The notes under the pieces: generated by a model | Database searches by the model: none | What the model was told of the DNA's origin: nothing | Seen by the model: the letters and a program-made list of their open reading frames with translations, nothing else | In this document: piece by piece, positions 52,935 through 62,385 of the stretch | How positions within the stretch are numbered: position 1 is the stretch's first letter | Layout of the letters: the number at the start of each line of letters is the position of its first letter | Assembly: GCF_000384295.1 (NCBI RefSeq) | Contig: NZ_KB913037.1 | Location: 4,660,868 to 4,724,867, forward strand | Length of the DNA: 64,000 bases | Direction: 5' to 3' | DNA from: Amycolatopsis balhimycina FH 1894 | GTDB lineage: Bacteria; Actinomycetota; Actinomycetes; Mycobacteriales; Pseudonocardiaceae | Position numbers and translations under genes: made by a program

Positions 52935-53963
52935 CTAGGCGTGACGCCGCGAAGCTAGCACCGGGACGGCCGCCGCGTACTGCGGGACGAGCCGCGCGCC
53001 GAGTGTCGCCTTCAGCTCGGCCATGCCCTTGCCGAACAGCACCGACGGCCGGCCGTTCGCCAGCGCCCACCGCACCGCTTCGCCGTAGAAGTGGAAGTAG
53101 AGGTTGGGCCGCCCGCCGTCCTCGCGTTCCACCGCGCCCCAGTGCCGGGCGATCGGGAGCCCGGGGTGGTCGAACAGGCTCCCCACCGCCAGCAGCCTGC
53201 CGGTGGCGGTGTCGTGGTACTCGACCACCGAGACGTCCGGCTGCCGCAGCAGGGCCGTCAGGTAGCCGACGAAGTGCGGCAGCGCGACGATCGGCACGTC
53301 ACGGTGCTTGCGTTCGTTGTGCCGCAGGACCTCCGCGACGGCGACCGGATCGGCCTCCTTGCCCGGGACGAGCCGCACCGCGATCGACGGGTCGGCGTCG
53401 ACGGTGCGGAAGATCTTGCGCAGGTTCTGCTTCCGCTTCCTGGCCAGTGACTGCATCCAGTCGTCGCGGGAGGCGAACCGGGCGACGTCGAGCACGGCGA
53501 CGTCCTCGGTGCGCCGGACCAGCCGCACCCGGCCGCCCGCCGCCGCCGGCTCGCCGAGCTGGCGGACCAGCATCGCGCGGAACCCGGGCCCGAGCTCGGC
53601 CCGCATCGCCGGGACGTACGTCTCGAGCAGGCGGCTCAACCCGCCGTCGGCACCGGCGTCCGCGAACCACCAGCCGGGCAGGGAACTGACGCCGGGCGCC
53701 CGGACGACCAGCCCGCCGAGCCGCCCGCGGCCCGTGCCCGCGAACCGGTACCGGCGGGTCCGGCCGGTCACCCACGCGGCGCCGACCACGCCCCGCGGTT
53801 CGCCGCCGTCCCGGAACACGGTGACCGGCTGCGGGGTCCGCGCGGCCCACGCCTGGGTGGCGAGGACCTCCCAGCTCCAGTCGGCCCGGAGCCCGGCCCG
53901 CTCCCGCAACGCCGTCCAGTACGCCGGTTCCGCGTCGTGGCGCGGGTCGAGGACGTCGATCAC
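52935..53963 (-). CDS. FemAB/BioF2-like acyltransferase 3
   Basis: 342 aa, GNAT-superfamily (PF13480-like). It begins VIDVLDPRHDAEPAYWTALR. The basic helix LARKRKQNLRKIFRTVDADP, the core LFDHPGLPIARHWGAVERED and the end GMAELKATLGARLVPQYAAA parallel the two genes upstream. This family moves acyl or aminoacyl groups onto amines or sugars, e.g. in capsule and wall assembly. GTG 53963 overlaps the previous stop (GTGA). Donor and acceptor unknown. Confidence 0.75.
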   Translation of the reverse strand: MIDVLDPRHDAEPAYWTALRERAGLRADWSWEVLATQAWAARTPQPVTVFRDGGEPRGVVGAAWVTGRTRRYRFAGTGRGRLGGLVVRAPGVSSLPGWWFADAGADGGLSRLLETYVPAMRAELGPGFRAMLVRQLGEPAAAGGRVRLVRRTEDVAVLDVARFASRDDWMQSLARKRKQNLRKIFRTVDADPSIAVRLVPGKEADPVAVAEVLRHNERKHRDVPIVALPHFVGYLTALLRQPDVSVVEYHDTATGRLLAVGSLFDHPGLPIARHWGAVEREDGGRPNLYFHFYGEAVRWALANGRPSVLFGKGMAELKATLGARLVPQYAAAVPVLASRRHA

Positions 53964-54985
53964 CACCGCGTCACCGGCCTCGGCACGACCACGCCGCGCA
54001 GCGGGCTCGGCGTGAACCCCAGTGACTCCTTGAGCGGGACGACTCCACCGCCCAGCGACAGGAACTTCCGGTTGTGCTCGATCATGTGCCGCACCCCGCC
54101 CGCGATGATGCCGAAGTAGAGGTGCTTCGGCCGTCCCTCGGCGAGTGGCCGCGCGGCCCAGTGCTGCTGCAGCGGCATCACGGGGTGGTCCAGCAGGTTG
54201 GTGAAAGCCAGCAGCCGCCCCCGATCGTCGTGGTAGGTCGTGGTGACGACGTCCGGGCGGCGGACGAGCTCGCCGAGGTAAGCGGCGGTGACGGGCCCGC
54301 GTGGGTCGAACTTCAGCGGCCCCTTGGCTTCGCGGTGGGCGCGCAGCATCGCCGCCAGCTCGGCCGGGTCGAGGTCGTCGCGGGCGGGGCCGGTGCGGAC
54401 CACCACGCCGGGGTCGGCGGCGATCTTGCGGAGCTGGCCGCGCAGGCTCGACCGCCGTTTCCTGCTCAGGGACGCGAGCCAGTCGTCGAGTTCGGTGAAG
54501 GTGTTCTCCAGCACCAGGTCCGGCTGGACCTCGCGGACCTGCCTGCCCCGCCCGGACACCAGGCCGACGACGTCCGGGGCGATCCCGCGGTACACGACGC
54601 CGAGGCAGCCCGGCCCGGTGAACCGGCAGACCGCCCGTTCGAACCGCCGCAGGATTTCGCGGCACGCGGCCGCGTCCAGCTCTTCGGCGAACAGCCAAGC
54701 GGGGTGACACGGCGCCCAGGCGTGCCGCACTTCCAGCCAGCGTGGCCCCCACCGGGCCGGCCCACGCCACCGGCCGGGACCGCACAGCATCGCGAGCACC
54801 GCGCCGACCAGGGTGTCCCCTTCGGTGACCACCGTCAGCAGGTCCGGGCTGCGGGAGCGTTCCGACTCCGTGCGCAGGAGGCCGTAGTCCCAGGTCAGCG
54901 GGGCCTGCTGCGCCCGCAGGAACGCGGCCCAGCCGGCGGGCTCGGGATCCGTGCGCGGATCGAGCACCCGGACGGTCCAGGTCAT
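53960..54985 (-). CDS. FemAB/BioF2-like acyltransferase 2
   Basis: 341 aa, paralogue of its neighbours: VRVLDPRTDPEPAGWAAFLR at the start, LSRKRRSSLRGQLRKIAADP in the middle, FTNLLDHPVMPLQQHWAARP in the acceptor domain, and PLKESLGFTPSPLRGVVV at the end. ATG 54985 overlaps the stop of copy 1 (ATGA). No signal peptide, so it acts in the cytoplasm, on a lipid-linked or nucleotide-linked intermediate by inference. Confidence 0.75.
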   Translation of the reverse strand: MTWTVRVLDPRTDPEPAGWAAFLRAQQAPLTWDYGLLRTESERSRSPDLLTVVTEGDTLVGAVLAMLCGPGRWRGPARWGPRWLEVRHAWAPCHPAWLFAEELDAAACREILRRFERAVCRFTGPGCLGVVYRGIAPDVVGLVSGRGRQVREVQPDLVLENTFTELDDWLASLSRKRRSSLRGQLRKIAADPGVVVRTGPARDDLDPAELAAMLRAHREAKGPLKFDPRGPVTAAYLGELVRRPDVVTTTYHDDRGRLLAFTNLLDHPVMPLQQHWAARPLAEGRPKHLYFGIIAGGVRHMIEHNRKFLSLGGGVVPLKESLGFTPSPLRGVVVPRPVTRW

Positions 54986-56016
54986 CGGCCCAGCACCGGT
55001 CGCGGCACCGCGGCCGTGTAGATGGTGCGGGTCCGGAAGCCCAGCTGCTCCTTGAGCTCGACCATGCCACGCCCGGCGGACAGCTCCTTCGCCCCGCGCT
55101 CGGTGAGCAACCGCACCGCGAGGACGTAGGAGTCGAAGTACAGGCCCTGCGGACCGCGCTCGTCCAGCGGCAGCGCCGCCCAGTGCTGCATGGTCGGGCT
55201 GTCCGGGTGGTCGAGCAGCGTGTTCACCGCGAGCAGCCTGCCTTCGGCACTGGTGTAAGTCAGCGTGTGCACGTCCGGCCGCAGGAGGAACCGGTGCAGA
55301 AAACCCGCCGACGGCAGCGTGCGCGTGTCCATCTTCAGCGCTCCGTAGCGCGCGCGGTGCTCCCGGATGAGCCCGGCGACGACGGCGCTGTCGACGTCGT
55401 CGCGGCCCGGGCCGCTTCGCACCACCAGGTCCGGGTTCTCCTCGATCCGCCGGCGGCGGCGCCGCAGCGCGGACCGCCGGGCGCTCGGGAGCGAGGCGAA
55501 CCAGTCCTCTTCGGACTCGAACCGGTTCTCCAGCACGGTCGTCGGGTCCACGCGCTTGACCACGCGGCCGCGGCCGCCGATCCCGGTGGCCAGGTCCTCG
55601 CCGATCGAGCGGTAGACCACGCCGAGCAGGCCCGGCCCGAGGTGGCGGCCCAGCTGCCGTTCGAACTCCCGCACCAGCGCGTGGCGGCCGGAAAAGCCCG
55701 GGGCGAACACGATCCCGGGGAACCCGCTCAGCCACGGCTGGTACACCTCGGCCCAGAACGGCCCGAGCGGCCGCCGCCGTCCCGGCACGGGCGCGAACCG
55801 CGGCGACAACCGGGGACGGCAGAGCATGACGGACAGGCCGGCGACGAGCTCGTCGCCCTCGGCCGCGACGACCAGCAGCTGCGGGTTGCGGGCGCCCCAG
55901 GCTTCGAGGCCCATCACCTCGTAGTCCCACACCGGGTGCAGCCGCGCGTCGCGGGAGAACCCGGCCCAGCCGGCGGGTGCCGGATCCACGCGGGGATCGT
56001 GGAACTCGAACTTCAT
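54982..56016 (-). CDS. FemAB/BioF2-like acyltransferase 1
   Basis: 344 aa, first of the three paralogues: FHDPRVDPAPAGWAGFSRDA, SARRSALRRRRRRIEENPDL, VNTLLDHPDSPTMQHWAALP and MVELKEQLGFRTRTIYTAAV. The basic helix is unusually Arg-rich (five consecutive Arg). ATG 56016 overlaps the stop of the preceding gene. Divergence among the three copies is high although the layout is constant, so the duplications are old. Confidence 0.75.
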   Translation of the reverse strand: MKFEFHDPRVDPAPAGWAGFSRDARLHPVWDYEVMGLEAWGARNPQLLVVAAEGDELVAGLSVMLCRPRLSPRFAPVPGRRRPLGPFWAEVYQPWLSGFPGIVFAPGFSGRHALVREFERQLGRHLGPGLLGVVYRSIGEDLATGIGGRGRVVKRVDPTTVLENRFESEEDWFASLPSARRSALRRRRRRIEENPDLVVRSGPGRDDVDSAVVAGLIREHRARYGALKMDTRTLPSAGFLHRFLLRPDVHTLTYTSAEGRLLAVNTLLDHPDSPTMQHWAALPLDERGPQGLYFDSYVLAVRLLTERGAKELSAGRGMVELKEQLGFRTRTIYTAAVPRPVLGR

Positions 56017-56789
56017 GTCAGGACGACCGGGGTGCCGTGCCGCGGGCAGGACGCGATTTCGCCGTGGACGCCGCCGGCCGGGATGACGTCCACGAACCGC
56101 GGGGAATCCTGGCGCAGCAACGTGAACGCGAGCCCGCCGGACGTCCGCCGCGCGTAGACGTGCGGCCAGTCGAGGTGCCACCGGCCGCAGTTGCCCAGCG
56201 CGCCGAGGTAGCCGAGCGCGGGGTCGTGGAGCACGCCGTACGGACCGGCGTCCACTGAGTCCAGTTCGCGGTGCGGCACGGCTTCGACGCGGTGCGCGAG
56301 GTCGTCGGGCACCGCGGCGGTGAACGTGGTGAGTGCCTTGTCGTCGCCGACCGCGAGCACCCGGTGGCCTCGCCGCAGGACGGCCGTCACCTCGCCGAGC
56401 ACCGCCGCGGACGGCGTGTCCGGGTCGGTGACACAGCCGTGCACGCCCTTCGGCAGGTCGGCCGGCGGGCGCAGACCGTCCGGTCCGAGAAGGACGACGA
56501 GGCTGTCGCGCCCGGGCACCCGGGCCGTGCGCAGCACCCGCCCGAGCCCGCGGCCGGGCTCGGTCCGCTGGGTGCCGCCCGCCAGCGGGACCAGGTCGAC
56601 GACCTGGCGCAGGGCCTCGGCGAGCGGGGCCGCGCCGCCGTCGGTCCCGGTGCGGCCGGGCACCAGGACCGGATCTTCACGACCGTCGAGCGCCCAGCGC
56701 TCGCGGTAGAACGGCACCGTGGCGAACGCCGACCGCACCGCGCGCAAATAGGCGGCGCGCCAAAGCACCGCCACCCCCGGATTCCCCAT
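56013..56789 (-). CDS. Unknown protein heading the acyltransferase operon
   Basis: 258 aa from ATG 56789 (MGNPGVAVLWRAAYLRAVRS). The first 30 residues (YLRAVRSAFATVPFYRERWA) resemble the start of PaaK/CapK-type adenylating enzymes, but the AMP-binding motifs are absent: no TSGTTG and no GxTE. The rest includes LVVLLGPDGLRPPADLPKGV and RRTSGGLAFTLLRQDSPRFV. It could be a remnant or a scaffold protein. It overlaps copy 1 by ATGA and is the first gene of the leftward operon. Confidence 0.6.
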   Translation of the reverse strand: MGNPGVAVLWRAAYLRAVRSAFATVPFYRERWALDGREDPVLVPGRTGTDGGAAPLAEALRQVVDLVPLAGGTQRTEPGRGLGRVLRTARVPGRDSLVVLLGPDGLRPPADLPKGVHGCVTDPDTPSAAVLGEVTAVLRRGHRVLAVGDDKALTTFTAAVPDDLAHRVEAVPHRELDSVDAGPYGVLHDPALGYLGALGNCGRWHLDWPHVYARRTSGGLAFTLLRQDSPRFVDVIPAGGVHGEIASCPRHGTPVVLT

Positions 56790-57048
56790 GGCGCAGCAGT
56801 CTGTGTCACCCGGCCCGGCTTGGGAAGCGGTCCCGAGGAAGAACACGCCGAATGCCGTAGCAACCCGACCTCCTCCCTGGGCTGAAAGGACGAATTCCGG
56901 TCTTTGCCGTCCCCAAACCAAAGGTTTTCTGCTTATAACTCGCACGTCGCACAGCTTTATCGGATCCAGGTGGGGGATTCATGAGGAGTAATACCACGGT
57001 CGGTGACCGTGCGGACACAAGACCGCGTCCACGGCCTTGGTCCACCCG
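56790..57048. promoter_or_regulatory. Shared promoter region of two facing operons
   Basis: 259 bp, clearly AT-richer than its surroundings near 56900-56960. TTATAA at 56933-56938 can act as a -10 on either strand. Two facing operons start from it, so a common regulator is plausible. There is a GAGGAG motif at 56982-56987 too far from the rightward start to be its ribosome site. Confidence 0.45.
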
Positions 57049-58059
57049 ATGACCAGTACTTTCCCCGGACCCGGCCAAGGTGGACTCAGCGTAGTCATTC
57101 CGTGCTTCAACGAAGTCGACAACGTCGAACCGTCCTATCGGGAAATTATCAACGAACTAGGTCACTACTCGCTTGAACTGTTTTACGTCGATGACGGGAG
57201 CAGCGACGGAACACTCGAGAAGATCACTGCCCTCGCCGCGGCCGACCCGCGCGTGCGGTATGTGTCCTTTTCGCGCAACTTCGGTTTCGAGGCCGCGTTC
57301 TCGGCCGGCTACCGGTACGCGACGAAGCCGTGGATCCTGCACATCGACGCCGACCAGCAGTTCCCCGCCGCGGAGGCGGAGAAGCTGATCGCGGCCGCCG
57401 CACACGGCCACGACGCGGTCTTCGGCGTCCGCACGAACCGCCAGGATCCGCGGCTGCGGCGGTGGGGCACCGCCGCGTTCCACTTCCTCGGCCGCCGCGT
57501 GCTGCGCATCGAGATCCCGCAGGGCGCCACGGCGTTCCGGCTGGTCCGCGCCGAACTGGCCCGCAAGATCGTCGACCTGAAGCTCGGCACGCCGTACTTC
57601 CTGGCCACGGTCCCGCGGCTGACCAGCCGGTACACCTGCGTCCCGGTCGCACACCGGGCTCGCGAGCGCGGCGAGTCCAAAGTGGGCATGGGCTTCCTGA
57701 CCTCGCACGCCATCGAGCTGTTCGTCGGCTTCACCCGCAGGCTGACGACGGCGGCGTCCGCGACGGCCCTGTTCGCCGCCGGCCTCGGCGTCCTGGCGGC
57801 CGGCACGGCGGCGTTCGGGCTGCTCGGGGCGAGCGCCTCGGCCGCGGTGCTGTTCGCGCTGCTCTCCGTGCTGCTGCTGGTCCTCTCCCTGACCGTGCGC
57901 TACCTCGTCGTGGTCGGCGCCGGGCAGCCGAGGCCGCGCCAGTTCTACGTCCGGGAAGCGAACGTCGTCGTCGACGCCGAAGACCGGCTCTTCACGGCCG
58001 AGGACCAGGGGGGTCCGCGGCTCATCGATGTCCATCTGGGGAAAGGCGTTTCAGCGTGA
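57049..58059 (+). CDS. GT2 glycosyltransferase, polyprenyl-phosphate type
   Basis: 336 aa. LSVVIPCFNEVDNVEPSYRE, FYVDDGSSDGTLEKI and HIDADQQFP (DxD) define family GT2; FSRNFGFEAAFSAGYRYA fits the ArnC/GtrB/DPM1 group that transfers a sugar to undecaprenyl phosphate. Two C-terminal helices (ALFAAGLGVLAAGTAAFGLL, AAVLFALLSVLLLVLSLTV) anchor it to the membrane. ATG 57049 has no strong ribosome site. Its stop overlaps the next start as GTGA. Confidence 0.85.
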   Translation: MTSTFPGPGQGGLSVVIPCFNEVDNVEPSYREIINELGHYSLELFYVDDGSSDGTLEKITALAAADPRVRYVSFSRNFGFEAAFSAGYRYATKPWILHIDADQQFPAAEAEKLIAAAAHGHDAVFGVRTNRQDPRLRRWGTAAFHFLGRRVLRIEIPQGATAFRLVRAELARKIVDLKLGTPYFLATVPRLTSRYTCVPVAHRARERGESKVGMGFLTSHAIELFVGFTRRLTTAASATALFAAGLGVLAAGTAAFGLLGASASAAVLFALLSVLLLVLSLTVRYLVVVGAGQPRPRQFYVREANVVVDAEDRLFTAEDQGGPRLIDVHLGKGVSA

Positions 58060-59297
58060 CGAGTTCCAAAAAGGACCCGACGAGAACCCTGGTGATCCTG
58101 GGGGGCGCGGACGGTTCGGTCAGCACCTACGAGCGGGCGAGGGAGCTGGGGTTCCGCACGATCTGCGTCGACGTCCGGCCCGGCGCGCCCGCGGTGGCCT
58201 GTGCGGACGAGTTCCTGCAGGTCAGCGTCCGCGCGCCGGAGCAGATCGCGGCGGCGCTCGACGGGCGCCGCGACCTGGCCGGCGTGCTGTGCCCGGCCAG
58301 CGACGTCGGGTTGCCGACGCTGGCCTGGCTGACCCGGCACTGGGGCATGCCGGATCCGCTGCCGGAGTACGCGGTGAAGGCGTCGACCGACAAGTCCGTG
58401 TTCCGCGCGCTGTGTGACCACCTCGGACTGCCGAGCTACCGCAGTGTCGGCGGCCGGCCGGGGCCGGAACTGGTGGCCGCCGCCCAGCAGCTGCGCTTCC
58501 CCACGCTGGTCAAGCCGGTCGACTCGTCCGGCAGCCGGGGTGTCGTCTCGTGCTCCGGCCCCGGCCGGCTGACCGCGGCGTTCACCGAGTCCCTCGCGTT
58601 CTCGCCCTCGGGCCGCCTGGTGGTGGAAGAACACCTCGACGGCGCGCACTTCACCATCGAGGCACTGGTCGTCGACGGCCGGATCGTCTTCCACGCCGTC
58701 ACCGACCGCACGCTGACGCCGCCGCCGTTCTTCGTGACGTCGTCGCACCTGCTGCCCGGCGAGCTGCCGGCGGACGTCGAGCTGCAGCTGATCGAAGCGC
58801 TCGACCTGATCTGCACCGAGCTCGGCTACCGCACCGGCCCGCTCACCCTGGACGCCGTCCTCGGCCGGGACGGGCGGCTCTACCTCATCGAGATGGGTGC
58901 CCGGATGGGCGGCAACGGCCTGGCGGAGGCGATCGAGCACTGCTACGGCGCCGACCTGATCGCCGCCGGGATCGCGGCCGCCACCGGCGGCGAGGTGCGG
59001 CTGGACCTGCACGAGCCGAAGCCGACCCTGGTGCACATTCTCGCCTCCGACCGCGGCGGCCACCTGTCCCGTGTGGACGGTGTCGACGACGTGCGCTCGC
59101 TGCCCGGCCTGGTCGGGCTGCACCTGTTCGCCGAGGAGGGTTCCTTCGTCCGGCCCTACGAGCAGGCCGGCTACAAGCTGGGTTACGTCGTGCTCACCGC
59201 CGATTCGGTGCCCGAGCTGCTCGCCGTGGAGAACGCCGTGCGCGGCACGCTGAAGTTCCTGCTCCACGAGCAGGACATGGCGGTACCCCTGCCGTGA
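58056..59297 (+). CDS. ATP-grasp ligase
   Basis: 413 aa. Pre-ATP domain (LVILGGADGSVSTYERAREL), the ATP lid VKPVDSSGSRGVVSCS, LVVEEHLDGAHFTIEALVVD and the metal site LTLDAVLGRDGRLYLIEMGA then RMGGNG. The PurK/biotin-carboxylase-like fold forms amide or carbamoyl-type bonds with carboxylates and ATP. Here it probably joins an amino acid or similar group to a sugar. GTG 58056 overlaps the GT2 stop; its stop overlaps the flippase start. Confidence 0.85.
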   Translation: MTSSKKDPTRTLVILGGADGSVSTYERARELGFRTICVDVRPGAPAVACADEFLQVSVRAPEQIAAALDGRRDLAGVLCPASDVGLPTLAWLTRHWGMPDPLPEYAVKASTDKSVFRALCDHLGLPSYRSVGGRPGPELVAAAQQLRFPTLVKPVDSSGSRGVVSCSGPGRLTAAFTESLAFSPSGRLVVEEHLDGAHFTIEALVVDGRIVFHAVTDRTLTPPPFFVTSSHLLPGELPADVELQLIEALDLICTELGYRTGPLTLDAVLGRDGRLYLIEMGARMGGNGLAEAIEHCYGADLIAAGIAAATGGEVRLDLHEPKPTLVHILASDRGGHLSRVDGVDDVRSLPGLVGLHLFAEEGSFVRPYEQAGYKLGYVVLTADSVPELLAVENAVRGTLKFLLHEQDMAVPLP

Positions 59298-60541
59298 CCG
59301 TGCCGTCCACCGCGCCGGCGGTCGCGGCCTCGCCGCGGCCGGCGGTCGTGCTCCGGCTGCTCGCCGGCCGGGGCGCGTTCCGGTTGTCGGTCCAGCTGAT
59401 GGGGCTGGTCCTGATCACGGCGTGGGGTGCCCACGACTACGGGCGGTTCGCCAACGCGCTCGGCCTGATGGGCTGGCTGAACTTCGTGCCGTCCGCGGTG
59501 GAGAAGTCCGCGCTGAAGTGCCTGCCGCGGCTGCGGCTGACCCGGGACGCCGTCGCGGCGCTCGCGGTCCGGCTCGCCGCGGCGCCGGTGCTCGCGGTGC
59601 TGGCCGCGATGGTCGTCGCGCTGGTGGCGGCCCCGCGGTCGGACGCGGCGCTCTACCTGACGGCGGCGGCCTGGTCGATCTGCGGCGGACTGCTGATGAC
59701 CGTGTCCGGGCTGCACCGGTTGCGCGAAAAGTCCACTTTGGACGCTCTCGCGTTCACCGCAGGCGCGGTCGTGGTCGGCATCGCCACCTGCGTGACGTGG
59801 GCGGTGCGCTGGTCCCCCGAGACGCACCTGGTGCTGCTGCTCGGCGGGCTCCTCGTGCTCCTCGGCGCTTCGGTGGCCCTGCTGCCGAGACCGTGGCTGC
59901 GCGGCGGCGGGGTCCCCGGGCACCGGTTGCTGCCCGCGTTCGGGCGCAGCACCGTCCTGCTCGGCGCCACCGAGCTGCTCGACGTGATCTCGACATCGGT
60001 GGTGTTCGCCGTGCTCGCGCTGTCCGGGCGGACCACCGACAGCGGCCCGTTCTACCTGGCACTGCTCGTTTCCAGCGCGTTCTGCTCGCTGCTGTTCTAC
60101 CAGCTCAGGCTGCACCAGCCGGCGGCGTCGCGGCGGATGCGCGGCACCGGCGCGGCCGCCGGGCGCGCGCGGGCGGCGGACCTGCTGCGGTTCGTCGAAC
60201 GGGCCGGGATCGTGTTCGTGGTGCTGCTGGGCGCCGGTCTCGCCGTGCCCGGTACCCGGACGTTGCTCACCGCCGAAGACGCCTACCTCGCCCTCGGGGT
60301 GCTCGTGCTCGTCGAAACGACGTTGTACGCGATCGGCCTGTACGCGGGCTTCCTCATCGAAAACACCAACAGCAAGGTGCTGACGCTGACGTCGGGCACC
60401 GCCGTCGTGTCACTGGCCGCCACCGTCGTGGCCGCGGTGCTGCTCGTCCCCCCGCTCGGCCCGGTGGGCGGCTTCGCCGCGCTCGTCTTCGCCATCGCGG
60501 TCAAGGCGGCAGTCCTGCGACGCCTGCTCCGCCGCCACTGA
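59294..60541 (+). CDS. MOP-superfamily flippase-like membrane protein
   Basis: 415 aa, about twelve helices with no large loops, e.g. LSVQLMGLVLITAWGAHDYG, FANALGLMGWLNFVPSAVEK, FGRSTVLLGATELLDVISTS. Wzx/MurJ-like topology and N-terminal sequence pattern suggest it flips the lipid-linked product. No PF domain signature is decisive. GTG 59294 overlaps the ATP-grasp stop. The gap to the next gene is 26 nt. Confidence 0.75.
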   Translation: MTVPSTAPAVAASPRPAVVLRLLAGRGAFRLSVQLMGLVLITAWGAHDYGRFANALGLMGWLNFVPSAVEKSALKCLPRLRLTRDAVAALAVRLAAAPVLAVLAAMVVALVAAPRSDAALYLTAAAWSICGGLLMTVSGLHRLREKSTLDALAFTAGAVVVGIATCVTWAVRWSPETHLVLLLGGLLVLLGASVALLPRPWLRGGGVPGHRLLPAFGRSTVLLGATELLDVISTSVVFAVLALSGRTTDSGPFYLALLVSSAFCSLLFYQLRLHQPAASRRMRGTGAAAGRARAADLLRFVERAGIVFVVLLGAGLAVPGTRTLLTAEDAYLALGVLVLVETTLYAIGLYAGFLIENTNSKVLTLTSGTAVVSLAATVVAAVLLVPPLGPVGGFAALVFAIAVKAAVLRRLLRRH

Positions 60542-60567
60542 AGTTTGACTCACCGGGAGAGAAAGTC

Positions 60568-62385
60568 ATGTACGTACTGGGCATCAGCAGGGTCCACGAC
60601 TCGGCGGCGGCACTCGTGCGCGACGGCGAGATCGTCGCGTTCGCCGAAGAGGAACGCTTCACGCGCGTGAAGCACGACGGCGGCTTCCCCGCCGAAGCCA
60701 TCAAGTTCTGCCTGGAGCGCGGCGGGATCACCCTGGCCGACGTCGACCACGTCGCCTACTACTGGCAGCGCTGGAAGGAAGGGATCCACGCGGCCAAGGT
60801 GTTCGCGCGGTACTTCCCCGGCACCCTGGACGTCTTCCGCAACGCCAACGGCGACGAGGGCGGCAAGTCCGCGGGGATGCTGGACACCTTCAAGACCGGC
60901 GGCGGCACGGGCAGCGACGACTACCACGTCGGCGGCGCGGTGCTCGCGCACCTCAAGCGGTCCTACACGCTGGAGAAGGACGTCAAGGAAGCCGCCGGCT
61001 GGACCGGCCCGACGAAGTTCAAGACGCACCTGGTCGACCACCACCGCGCGCACGCGGCCAGCGGGTACTTCATCTCGCCGTGGGACGAGTCGGCCGTGCT
61101 CACCTTCGACGGCATCGGCAGCGACGGCACGGCGACCTACCTCGCGCACGGCCGCGGCGACAAGATCGTCGACCTGCGGCGGATCAAGTTCCCGCACTCG
61201 CTCGGCGCGATGTACGCCGGCGTCACCGGCTACCTCGGCTTCTACCCGACCCGCGACGAGGGCAAGATCATGGGCCTCGCGCCGTTCGGCGAGGACACCT
61301 ACGTCGACGCGTTCAAGCAGCTGATCCACCTGAACGACGACGGCGGCTTCGAACTCGACCTGAGCTGGTTCGGCCACCACCGCACCGGCAAGCACGTGAT
61401 GTCCGCGAAGTTCACCGACACCTTCGGCCCGGCGCGGCCGAAGACCCGCGTCACGGCGGAGAACCCGGTGCCGCAGCACTACCGCGACATCGCCTACGCG
61501 CTGCAGGTGACGCTCGAGGAGGCGGGTCTGCACCTGGCGCGGTGGCTGCAGCGCGAGACCGGCTCGAAGCGGCTTTGCGTGGCCGGCGGTGTCGCGCTGA
61601 ACAGCGTGATGAACGGCCGGATCCTGCTGGAGACGCCGTTCGAGGACTTCTTCGCCCAGCCCGCGGCCGCCGACGACGGCTGCGCGCTCGGTGCCGCGCT
61701 CGAGGTGTCGGTCGGCAAGTACGGCAGGCCGCGGCCGCGGGACGGCTACACCTACACCGGCCCGGACTACACCGAAGCCGAGATGGAGCAGGCGCTGCAG
61801 GACGCCGGCGTCGAGTACACGCGCGTCGAGGACATCGCCGCGCACACCGCGGCGAAGGTGGCCGAGGGGCGGATCGTCGGCTGGGTGCAGGGCCGGATGG
61901 AATGCGGCCCGCGGGCGCTGGGGAACCGGTCGCTGGTCGCCGACCCGCGCGACCCGGAGTCGAAGACGCGGATGAACGAGAAGGTCAAGCACCGCGAGGC
62001 GTTCCGGCCGTTCGCGCCGTCGTGCCTGGTGGAGCGCGCGGGCGAGTACTTCGTCAGCGACTACCCGTCGCCGGTGATGCTGCTGGTGTTCGACGTGCTG
62101 CCGCACAAGCGCGACGAGGTCCCGGCGATCACCCACGTCGACGGCACCGCGCGCGTGCAGACGGTGAGCGAGGAGGACAATCCGCTGTACTGGCGGATGA
62201 TCAGCGAGTTCGACCGGCTCACCGGCGTGCCGATGGTCGTCAACACGTCGTTCAACGACAACAACGAGCCGATCGTCGCGAGCCCGCAGGACGCCATCGC
62301 CTGCTACCTGAAGACCGACGTCGACGCGCTGGCCCTCGGCCCGTTCTGGGCGGAGAAGCCGCGGCTGGAGGAAGACACCGAATGA
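60568..62385 (+). CDS. Carbamoyltransferase (NodU/CmcH family)
   Basis: 605 aa. The N-terminal Kae1-like ATPase domain has YVLGISRVHDSAAALVRDGE, the His pair VDHHRAHAASGYF, LTFDGIGSDGTATYLA and DEGKIMGLAPFGE; the C-terminal YrdC-like domain has VQGRMECGPRALGNRSLVAD, NEKVKHREAFRPFAPSCL and VVNTSFNDNNEPI. It transfers a carbamoyl group from carbamoyl phosphate to a sugar or alcohol hydroxyl. GGGAGAGAAAG precedes ATG 60568. It is the best-defined catalytic function of the operon and implies a carbamoylated product. Confidence 0.93.
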   Translation: MYVLGISRVHDSAAALVRDGEIVAFAEEERFTRVKHDGGFPAEAIKFCLERGGITLADVDHVAYYWQRWKEGIHAAKVFARYFPGTLDVFRNANGDEGGKSAGMLDTFKTGGGTGSDDYHVGGAVLAHLKRSYTLEKDVKEAAGWTGPTKFKTHLVDHHRAHAASGYFISPWDESAVLTFDGIGSDGTATYLAHGRGDKIVDLRRIKFPHSLGAMYAGVTGYLGFYPTRDEGKIMGLAPFGEDTYVDAFKQLIHLNDDGGFELDLSWFGHHRTGKHVMSAKFTDTFGPARPKTRVTAENPVPQHYRDIAYALQVTLEEAGLHLARWLQRETGSKRLCVAGGVALNSVMNGRILLETPFEDFFAQPAAADDGCALGAALEVSVGKYGRPRPRDGYTYTGPDYTEAEMEQALQDAGVEYTRVEDIAAHTAAKVAEGRIVGWVQGRMECGPRALGNRSLVADPRDPESKTRMNEKVKHREAFRPFAPSCLVERAGEYFVSDYPSPVMLLVFDVLPHKRDEVPAITHVDGTARVQTVSEEDNPLYWRMISEFDRLTGVPMVVNTSFNDNNEPIVASPQDAIACYLKTDVDALALGPFWAEKPRLEEDTE

